A DNA stretch of 64,000 nt, from contig CALXET010000004.1 of NCBI GenBank assembly GCA_944387405.1, forward strand, positions 52,985 to 116,984. The letters run 5' to 3'. This document shows positions 19,069-31,100 of this stretch, in pieces. This DNA is from an uncultured Clostridia bacterium (GTDB lineage: Bacteria; Bacillota; Clostridia; TANB77; CAG-508). Position 1 is the stretch's first letter, and every line of letters starts with the position of its first letter. Made by a program: the position numbers and the translations under genes. Below the pieces are notes generated by a model, which ran no database searches, was not told the origin of the DNA, and saw nothing but the letters and a program-made list of their open reading frames with translations.

Positions 19069-19109
19069 AAAAAGCAGAGTTATTAATTACTTTAATAACT
19101 CTGCTTTTT
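19069..19109 (-). terminator. Strong intrinsic terminator after giant gene M
   Basis: A perfect 18-bp stem (19069-19086 with 19092-19109) with a 5-base loop and a run of T on the minus strand lies 37 bases past the stop of gene M. Confidence 0.85.
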
Positions 19110-19145
19110 TAGGAGGATCATATATCTATTTTGTAATGCTATTTT

Positions 19146-22100
19146 TTACTTTTCTTTTTTATCATCCTCTACCTCTACTTTTGCAAATGTTAGCTTTCTG
19201 TTCATATATATTATTGCTAACATATATATTAATGCTATTAGTACTATTCCTGATACCTTTTCTACACCTGTTGATATTGTTATCATAACCTCTGATTCAT
19301 CACTATTGTTTTGTAAGTTTTCTTCATCAAATCCTGACGGTGTAATTACTTTTTCTATTTTAGCTATATTCTTTTGCATTCCAAAATGTCCATCACCTTT
19401 TTTCCATGTCATTACTACTTTATATGTCTTACTCTTTCCTGCTTCTATTGTCTCTGTTTCATATCTTGCTTCTTCTCCTTCTACTGTCCATCCAGGATTA
19501 TCTTTTTCACTCATACTTAAGTACTCTGGTATCTTTTCTAGTATATCTACCTTTCCTGCTATTTCTCCTTCGTTTGTTACTTTTATATTAAACACTACTT
19601 TAATATCTGTACTATTTATGCTCTTTCTATATACTTCTGCTTTTACCAAATCTTCATTTGTTATTCTTTGTGCTTTTCCTTCTACTTTCATACTATCTAT
19701 TGTTTTATCTAAACTAAAGTCTACTGTCTTTTTCTTATAATAATATGTTACATAGATTGTATCTTTCATTGTTCCGACAGCATTATCTGGTAATTTTGAT
19801 ATCTTATAGTACTCTATTTGTTTTGCTGCTGTTACATATTCATCTCCTTCGTGCCCTCTTGTAACTTCTTCAGGAGCTATCTCTTCTTCTGTTCCTTCTT
19901 CTAAGTATCTTGTTATTACTTCTGCTGGTCTTATGTAATAATATGTTACTACTATCTCCTCTCCTGGTATCATTATTCCTTCTGGCTCTCCTACCACTTC
20001 TATGAAGTCATATCCTTCAAATTCTTTTTGCTCTGTTTTATATTCATCGTTTTCACTGCCTTCTATTATTACATCTTCTATTAATTTATTATCATTTGCT
20101 TTATCTTTATATTCTACTCTTATAGTTACTTTTTTCTTGTAATAATAATCTACTTCTATTAAATCTCTTTTCATTGTTCCTGTTGCATTTTCTGGATATT
20201 TTTCTTTTACTAGTTCATATCCTGCAATCTCTTTTTCTTTTGTTTCGTATTTATCGCCTTCATATCCTGTATGTTTTTCTTCTGTTATTACTTCTCCTGT
20301 TACATCATCTATATGTTTTTCTACTACTCCTTCTGAGATGTATTTGTAATAGTATTTTACTACTATTTCTGTTTCATATGTTTCATCTTCGTTTACTGTT
20401 ACTTTCATCTCTCCTGTCGCATTCTCTGGTATTTCTACTAAGTCATATCCTTCGAACTCTTTTTCTTCTGTTCTATATGGATCATTTTCGTGTCCTTCGA
20501 TTATTACATCTTCTGTTAACTTATTATCATTTACTTTATCTATATATTCTACTCTTACTGTTGCTTTCTTTATGTAATAATATTTTACTTCTATTACATC
20601 TCTCATCATTGTTCCAGTAGCGTTGCTTGGATATTTTTCTTCTACTAAATCATATCCTTTAAACTCTTTATCACTTGTTGTATATGGTTCTCCTTCTTGT
20701 CCTTCATATACTTCTTCATCTAACACTTCTCCTGTTATTTCATCTATATGTTTCTCTATTACTCCTCCTGATATGTATGAATAATAATATACCAATACTA
20801 TTTCTTCTTTTGTCATTGTTACTGTTCTATTTTCTGGTTCTTCTACTAATACATATCCCTCAAAGTCTTTTGCTGATGATTCGTATACTTCTCCTTCTAG
20901 TCCTTCCTGTTCTTCTTCTCCTAATAATCCATCTGTATATTTATCTCTATGTTCTACTCTTACTTTTGTCTTATATAAGTAGTAATATACTACTTCTGTT
21001 CTTTCTCTTGTCATTTCTCCTTCTGTATTTCCACTATCTTCTACAAATGTATACCCTTCTATTTCTTTCTTATCTGTTGCATATTTTTGTCCTTCATATC
21101 CTTCTATTAACTCTTCTTCCGCTATTTCTTCTTTGCTTATTTTATCTATATATGTTACATGTACATCTGTATTTTTTGCATAGTAGTATATTTTCTCTTG
21201 TGATTCTTCTGTATATGTTCCTGTTTTCACTGCTGGCTCTTCTATTAGTGTATATCCTGAAATTTCTTTCTTATCGCCTGTTACATCATATTCTGTTCCT
21301 ACTCTTCCTGTCTTTTCTACTCTTGATGAAATTTCTTCATTTGTATTTTTATCTATATATTTTACTACTAAGTCACCTTTTACTGCTATTTCTGTCTCAT
21401 ACTCTCCTTCATCTTCTACTGTCTTATTATCTGCTGGTAAATACATTACCCCTTTTATTTCATTTATCATACTATCTTGATATATATCTATATCTTTATA
21501 TAGTACTTCTATTGTCTTTTCTACTCTTATTGTCGCCGGTACATTCTCTCCTGTTTCTAATGTATCTATTTCTCCTACATTCTCATACCATGTTATTGTT
21601 CTTGTCTCTTCATTATATGTTCCTCCATCTAAGTCTGATTCTTCTACATCTATATCATATGGTAATGTATCTTCTAAGTATACTGCTACTTCTCCTCTAT
21701 ATGTATCTATTACACCTTCATATACTATGTTATAACTTACTTTATCTGTTCTTTCGTCTATAGATGCTGTTCCTTCTTTTGTTACTTCATTTTTTATAAT
21801 GTTTGCATCTTTTAATTCATAATAATAGATTACTTCTATCAAGTCTTTGCCCATATATCCATCTGCGTTTACTGGATACTTACTCATTATTAAATCGTAT
21901 CCTTCAAAGTCTCTTTCAGATATGCTATATTCGTCTCCTTCTTTTCCTTCATGTAATTCTTGATATAATACTTCCCCTGTTGATTCTACTATATGTTTTT
22001 CTAATACACCTGCTGATATATGCGCATAGTAATATCTTACTACTATCTCATCTTTTGTCATTGTTACTGTTTTTTCTTCTGGTTCTTCTACTAATATATA

Positions 22101-25100
22101 ACCTTCAAAGTTTTTAGAATTTGTTTCACATGTATCGCCTTCTAATCCTTTTATTATTTCTGTCTCCATTACATCATTTGTATTTTTATCTACATGCTCT
22201 ACTCTTACTTGTGTGTTTTGTAAGTAATAATATACTACTTCAATTGTTTCTCTTGTCATAATTCCTGATGTGTTTTTAGAATCTTCTACATATGTATAAT
22301 TATTTATTATCTTCTTTTCTGTTGTATATTGTTTTCTTTCATAACCTATTATATTCTCATCTGATGCAATCTCATCGTTTGTTACTTTATCTACATATTT
22401 TACATGTACTGTTGTATTTTTTGCATAATAGTATACTTTTTCTTGTGCTGCTTCTGTATATGTTCCTGCTTTTTCTGCTGGCTCTTCTATTAGTGTATAT
22501 CCTTCTATTTCTTTTTTATCAGAACTTACATCATAACTTGCTCCTACTTTATCTGTCTTTGTTACTGTAGTTGATATTTCTTCGCTAGTATATTTGTCTA
22601 GATATTTTACATTAACATCTCCATAAACATTAATTGCTGTTTCTTTAGTTGCGTCTTTTGTTACATTTCCGCCTACATCAGGTAAGTCAACTCTTGCTGA
22701 TACTTGGTTTGTCATACTATTTTGTAATGTATCTATATTCTTATATAATACTTCTATAGTTTTTGTTTCATTTATTCCTTTATCACCATTTGTATATGTA
22801 TCTATGTCTCCTAGATCTATTGTCCATGTTATTGTTTTGTTTTCAGAATCATATACACCATCACCTAAGTTTGATTCACTTTCTTCAATTTGATATGGTA
22901 ATTTATCTACTATACTTAATGTTCCTTTTCCTTTGTATTCACCAATAGTCGCTTTATAATTTAATGTATATGTTACTTTATCATTCACAGATGTAATTTC
23001 ATCTGTTCCTACTTTTGTTAATGTATTTTCTTTTACTTCAAAACTTCTTACTCTATAGTAGTATGTTACTACTGTTTGTCCATCTGCATATGTTCCATTT
23101 TTATTTAGTGGATCTGATACTAATTCATATTCTGGTGGTATATCATCCGCTTCTTGCGTTGTATAATTTTCTCCTACATATCCATGTAAAACTACATCTT
23201 CTGATACTTTCTCTCCTGTTCCTTCTTTATAGTAATGTACTAATACAGTTGACTCTTTCTTATAATAATATTTTACTTCAACAGTATCTCTTGACATTAT
23301 TCCAGAAGTATTTTCAGTATCTCTTGAATAAGCATACCCATCTATTGTTTTTAATTCTGTATCATACGCTTTTCCTTGATATCCTTGAATTGTTACATCA
23401 TCTGATATTTTCTCATCAGTATATTCGTCTATATATTCTACATGTACAGTTGTATTTTTTGCATAGTAGTATACTTTTTCTTGTGATGTTTCTGTATATG
23501 TTCCCACCTTTTCTGCTGGTTCTTCGATAAGTGTATATCCTGATATCTCTTTCTTGTCGCCTGTTACATCAAATGCTGTTCCTACTTTTCCACTCTTTGT
23601 TACTTGAGTTTCTATTTCTTCTGATGAATATTTGTCTACATATTTTACTACTACATTTCCATTTACATTTATGTTTGTAGAATATGTGTCAGTAACTTCT
23701 TCTGTTTTGCTCTGAGCTGGTAAGTTTAATGTAGCTGTTATTTCATTTGTCATACCATTTTGTACAACATCTATATCTTTATATAGTACTTCTATATTCT
23801 TTTCTATAGAAACTTCTTCTGGAACATTTGCACCTGTTTCTAAAGTATCAATATCACCTAAATCAACATTCCATGTTATTGTTTTTGCGTCAGCATCATA
23901 TGTTCCACCATCTAATTTAGATTTTTCTTCATCTATTTCATATGGTAATTTATCTGTTAATACTACATTTGCTTTTCCTATATATGTTTCTATTGTTGCT
24001 GCATATGTTATTTTATAACTTACTTTATCATCTCTAGAATCAATATCTGTAGTACCTTCTTTTGTTACCATATCTGTTATATTTGAATCATTTAATTTGT
24101 AATAGTAAACTACTTCAATTTTTTCTCTTGCCATATTTCCTGCTGTATTTCCACTATCTTTTTGATATGTGTAGTTTTCTATTTCTTTTTTTGTTGTTGT
24201 ATATTCTTTTCCTTCATATCCTGAAATTGTTTCTGCTGTAGCTATTTCTCTTCCTGTATCTATATCTACATATTTTACATTTACTGATGTATTTTTAGCA
24301 TAGTAGTATATTTTTTCTTGATTAGTCTCCGTGTATGTTCCTGTCTTTTCTACTGGTTCTTCTATTAGTGTATATCCTTCTACTGATTTTTTATCTCCTG
24401 TTACATCAAATGTTTTTCCTACTTTATCAGTTTTTGTTACTTTTGTCTCTATTTCTTCACTTGTGTATTTATCTAAATATTTTACTTCAACATTTCCATA
24501 TACATTTATTTCTGTTACTTTGTTTGCATCTTTTGTTACATTTCCACTTACCTCTGGAAGGTCAACTCTTACTGATACATGATTTGTCATATTATTTTGT
24601 AATGTATCCACATCTTCAAATAAAACTTCAATTGTTCTAGTTTCATTTATAACTTTATCACCATCTGTATATGTATCTATATCTCCTAAATCAATTGTCC
24701 ATGTTATTGTTTTTTGTGTTTCATCATATGTTCCACCATTTAAATTTGAAGCTCCTTCATCTATTGCATATGGCAAAGTATCTACTATATTTAATGTTGC
24801 TTTACCTTTGTATTTACCAATTTCTGCTTTGTAAGTAATAGTATATGTTACTTTGTCATTTACTGATGTTATTTCATCTGTTCCATCTTTTGTTAATATG
24901 TTTTCTTTTACTTCAAAACTTCTTACTCTATAATAATATGTTACTACTGTTTGTCCATCTGCATATACTCCATTTTTATTTACTGGATCTGACACTAATT
25001 CATATTCTGGTGGAATATCTTCAGATTCTGTTGTTTTATAATTTTCGCCAACATGTCCATTTAATACTACATCTTCTGCTACCTTATTTGTTGTGTTCTC

Positions 25101-28100
25101 TTCATAATAATGCACTAATACTGTTGCTTTCTTTTTATAATAATATTTTACTTCTATAGTATCTCTTGTCATTGTTCCTGATGAAGTTCCTTCAACTCTT
25201 GAAAAATCATATCCATCTATTGTTTTTTGTTCAGTATTATATGATTTTCCTTCATATCCTGAAATTGTTTCATCAGATTCTATTTCAGTATCTGTATATT
25301 CATCTATATATGTTACATGTACAGCACTGTTTTTTGCATAATAGTATAGTTTTTCTTGTGCTGCTTCTGCAAAAGTTCCAGTCTTTTCTGCTGGTTCTTC
25401 AACAATAGTATATCCTTCTACTAATTTTTTATCTTCTGTTACATCAAATGCTGTTCCAATTTTTCCTGATTTAGTTACATTTTCTGATATTTCTTCATCT
25501 GTATATTTATCAATATATTTTACAACTACATTTCCATTTACATTTATATTTGTATCTGAAGTATCTTCTACAGTTGTCTCTTTATCTTGTGATTCTAAGT
25601 ATAATTTTCCACTTACTTGGTTTGTTAATTTGTTTTCAGTTAAATCAACATTTTTATACAATACTTCAATATCTTTTTCTATTGTTATCTTCTTTGGTAC
25701 ATTTTCTCCTGTTTCTAATGTGTCTATACTTTCTAAATCTATATTCCATGTTATTGTTTTATCTACAGGATTATATATACCTCCATCTAAAACAGCACCA
25801 TTTTCTTCTATCGCATATGGTAGCTTATCAACTATTTCAAGTGATGCATCTCCTATATATGTATCAACTGTTGCTTCATAAGAAATTATATAATTTACTT
25901 TATCATTTCTTGAAGTTATTTCTTCTGTTCCGTATTTTGTTATTCCATCTACTATATTGGCATCATTTAATTTGTAATAGTAAACAACTTCTACTCCATT
26001 TCTTGCCATATTTCCTGAAGTATTTCCACTATCTTTTTGATATGTATAATATTCTATTTCTTTTTTGTCTGTTGTGTATTCTTTTCCTTCATATCCTGAA
26101 ATTATTTCTGCCTCAGCAATTTCTCTTCCTGTATCTACATTAACATATTTTACATTTACTGTTGTATTCTTTGCATAATAATATACTTTTTCTTGTGCTG
26201 CTTCTGTATATGTTCCTGTTTTTTCTGTTGGTTCTTCTATTAACGTATATCCTTCTATTTCTTTTTTATCAGAACTTACATCATAACTTGCTCCTACTTT
26301 ATCTGTTTTTGTTACTTTTGTTTCTATTTCTTCTGATGAATATTTATCCACATATTTTACATCTACATTTCCATAAATTTTTATTAATGTGTCTACCGAA
26401 GAATCTTTTGAAATATTTCCACCTACATCAGGTAAGTCCACTCTTGCTGATACTTGATTTGTCATACTATTTTGAAGAGTATCTATATTTTCATATAATA
26501 CTTCAATATCTCTTGTCTCATTTATTACTTTATCACCATTTGTATAAGTATCTATTTCTCCTAAATCAACTGTCCATGTTATTGTTTTTTGTGTTTCATC
26601 ATATGTTCCACCATCTAAATCTGATGCATCTTCATCAATTGTATATGGTAGTCTATCTATTAAAGTTAATGTTCCTGTTCCTTTGTATTTGCTTACTGTT
26701 GCTCTATAGTTTATCGTATATTTCACTTTCTGACTTTCTGAAGTAATTTCTGTTGTTCCAATTTTACTTAGTGAATTTTCAATTACATCAAAGCTTCTTA
26801 CTCTATAATAGTATGTTACTACTATTTGTCCATCTGCATATGTTCCGTTCTTATTTACTGGATCTGACACTAATTCATATTCTGGTGGTATGTCGTCTGC
26901 CTCTTCTGTTGTATAGCTTTCTCCTACATATCCATTTAATACTACATCTTCTGATACTTTCTCTTCTGTTCCTTCTTTATAATAATGTACTAATACTGTC
27001 GCTTCTTTCTTATAATAGTATTTTACTTCTATTGTATTTCTTGACATTGTTCCTGTTGTATTTTCTGTATCCCTTGAATATACGTATCCATCTATTGTCT
27101 TTAATTCTGTCTCATATGCTTTTCCTTGATATCCTGAGATTGTTACTTCATCTGCTATTTCTTCATTTGTATATTCATCTATATATGTTACATGTACTGT
27201 TGTATTTTTTGCATAATAGTATACTTTTTCTTGTGATGCTTCTGTAAAAGTTCCTGTCTTTTCTTCTGGCTCTTCGACAATAGTATATCCATCTATCTCT
27301 TTCTTGTCTTCTGTTACATCAAATGCTGTTCCTACTTTTCCACTCTTTGTTTCTTTATTTGATATTTCTTCAGAAGTATACTTGTCAACATATTTTACTA
27401 CTACATCTCCATTTACATTTATGTTTGTAGAATATGTGTCAGTAGTTTCTTCTGTTTTGTTCTGAGCTGGTAAGTTTAATGTAGCTGTTATTTCATTTGT
27501 CATATTATTTTGTACAACATCTATATCTTTATATAGTACTTCTATATTCTTTTCTATAGAAACTTTTTCTGGAACATTTGCACCTGTTTCTAAAGTATCA
27601 ATATCACCTAAATCAACATTCCATGTTATTGTTTTTGCGTCAGCATCATATGTTCCACCATCTAATTTAGATTTTTCTTCATCTATTTCATATGGTAATT
27701 TATCTGTTAATACTACATTTGCTTTTCCTATATATGTTTCTATTGTTGCTGCATATGTTATTTTATAACTTACTTTATCATCTCTAGAATCAATATCTGT
27801 AGTACCTTCTTTTGTTACCATATCTGTTATATTTGAATCATTTAATTTGTAATAGTAAACTACTTCAATTTTTTCTCTTGCCATATTTCCTGCTGTATTT
27901 CCACTATCTTTTTGATATGTGTAGTTTTCTATTTCTTTTTTTGTTGTTGTATATTCTTTTCCTTCATATCCTGAAATTGTTTCTGCTGTAGCTATTTCTC
28001 TTCCTGTATCTATATCTACATATTTTACATTTACTGATGTATTTTTAGCATAGTAGTATATTTTTTCTTGATTAGTCTCCGTGTATGTTCCTGTCTTTTC

Positions 28101-31100
28101 TACTGGTTCTTCTATTAGTGTATATCCTTCTACTGATTTTTTATCTCCTGTTACATCAAATGTTTTTCCTACTTTATCAGTTTTTGTTACTTTTGTCTCT
28201 ATTTCTTCACTTGTGTATTTATCTAAATATTTTACTTCAACATTTCCATATACATTTATTTCTGTTACTTTATTTGCATCTTTTGTTATATTTCCACTTA
28301 CTTCTGGTAGATCTACTTTTGCTGATACTTGGTTTGTCATATTATCTTGTAATGTATCTACATCTGTATATAATACTTCTATTTCTCTTGTTTCATCTAT
28401 AGATTTATCACCATTTGTATATGTATCTATATCGCCTAAATCTATTGTCCATGTTATTGTCTTTTTAGCTTCATCATATGTTCCGCCATCTAGATTTGAT
28501 TCTTCTTCATTTATCGCATAAGGTAATGTGTCTGTTAGAGTTAATGTTCCTGCTCCCTTATACTTACTTATTGTTGCTTTATAGTTCAATGTATATATAA
28601 CTTTGTCATTTACAGATGTTATTTCATCTGTTCCTGTTTTTGTTAATGTATTTTCTTTTACTTCAAAACTTCTTACTCTATAGTAATATGTTACTACTGT
28701 TTGTCCATCTACATATGTTCCATTTTTATTGCTTGGACTTACTGCTAATTCATATTCTGGAGGAATATTTTCTGCTTCTTGTGTTGTATAGCTTTCCCCA
28801 ACATGTCCATTTAATACTACATCTTCTGCTACTTTATTTGTTGTATTTTCTTCATAATAGTGAACTAATACTGTTGATTTCTTCTTGTAGTAATATTTTA
28901 CTTCAATAGTATCTCTTGCCATTGTTCCTGAAGCATTTCCTTCAACTCTTGTGAAATCATATCCATCTATTGTTTTTTGTTCAGTATTATAAGCTTTTCC
29001 TTCATATCCAGATATTATTTCTTTTCCATCTATTTCTTCATCTGTATATTCATCTATATAAGTTACATTTACTGTACTATTTTTAGCATAATAATATACT
29101 TTTTCTTGTGCTGTTTCTGAATAAGTTCCTGTTTTTTCTGCTGGTTCTTCGACAATAGTATATCCTTCTATTTTCTTTTCATCATCTGTTACATCAAATT
29201 TTGTTCCTACTTTACCACTCTTTGTTACTTGAGTTTCTATTTCTTCTGATGAATATTTATCTACATATTTTACTACTACACTTCCATTTACATTTATATT
29301 TGTATCTGCTGTATTTTCTACAGTTTCTTCTCTTTCTTGGTCAGGTAAATTTAATGTAGCTTGTATATTATTTGTTAATTTATCTTGTGTTAAATCAACA
29401 TTTTTATATAAAACTTCTATATCTTTTTCAAAAGATATTATTTCTGGTAAATTTTCTCCTGTTGCTAATGTATCAATATCTTCTAAAGGAACATTCCATG
29501 TTATTGTTCTATCTACTGGATTATAAGTTCCACCTGCTAGATTTGATTCACCCTCATCTATATCATATGGTAATGTATCTACTACTTTAAGTGAAGCTTC
29601 ACCTATATATGTATCTACTGTTGCTTCATAAGAAATTATATAACTTACTTTGTCTTTTCTAGATGTTATTACATCTGTTCCATCTTTTGTTATTTTATCT
29701 GATATATTTGCATCATTTAATTTGTAATAGTAAACTACTTCTGTTTGTTCTCTTGACATGTTTCCTGAAGTATTTCCACTATCTTTTTGATATGTGTAAT
29801 ACTCTATTTCTTTTTTATCTGTTGTATATTCTTTTCCTTCATATCCTGAGATTATTTCTGCTTCAGCAATCTCTCTTCCTGTATCTACATCTACATATTT
29901 CACATGTACTGTTGTATTCTTTGCATAATAATATACTTTTTCTTGTGCTGCTTCTGTATATGTTCCTGCTTTTTCTGCTGGCTCTTCTATTAGTGTATAT
30001 CCTTCTATTTCTTTTTTATCAGAACTTACATCATAACTTGCTCCTACTTTATCTGTCTTTGTTACTTTTGTCTCTATCTCTTCTGATGTATATTTGTCTA
30101 CATATTTTACTTCTACATTTCCATAAACTTTAATTAATGTATCTTTACTTGCATCTTTTGTTATATTTCCACTTACATCTGGTAATTCTACTCTTGCTGA
30201 TACTTGGTTTGTCATACTATTTTGAAGAGTATCTATATCTTTATATAATACTTCTATCGTTCTTGTTTCATTTATAGCTTTATCTCCATTTGTATAAGTA
30301 TCTATTTCTCCCAAATCAACTGTCCATGTTATTGTTTTTTGTGTTTCATCATATGTTCCACCATTTAAGTCTGATGCATCTTCATCAATTGCATATGGTA
30401 GTCTATCTGTAATACTTAAACTTCCTTGCCCTTTATACTTACTTATAGTTGCTCTGTAATTTAATGTATATGTTACTTTATCATTCACAGATGTAATTTC
30501 ATCTGTTCCTACTTTTGTTAGTGTATTTTCTTTTACTTCAAAACTTCTTACTCTATAGTAGTATATTACTACTGTTTGTCCATCTGCATATGTTCCATTT
30601 TTATTTAGTGGATCTGATACTAATTCATATTCTGGTGGTATATCGTCTGCCTCTTCTGTTGTATAGCTTTCTCCTACATATCCATTTAATACTACATCTT
30701 CTGATACTTTCTCTTCTGTTCCTTCTTTATAATAATGTACTAATACTGTCGCTTCTTTCTTATAATAGTATTTTACTTCTATTGTATTTCTTGACATTGT
30801 TCCTGTTGTATTTTCTGTATCCCTTGAATATACGTATCCATCTATTGTCTTTAATTCTGTCTCATATGCTTTTCCTTGATATCCTGAGATTGTTACTTCA
30901 TCTGCTATTTCTTCATTTGTATATTCATCTATATATGTTACATGTACTGTTGTATTTTTTTTTTTTTTATATACTTTTTCTTGAGCAGCTTCTGTATATG
31001 TTCCTGTCTTTTCTGCTGGTTCTTCTATAAGTGTATATCCTGATATATTCTTTTTATCAGATGATACATCATAGCTTGCACCAACTTTTCCTGTTTTTGT

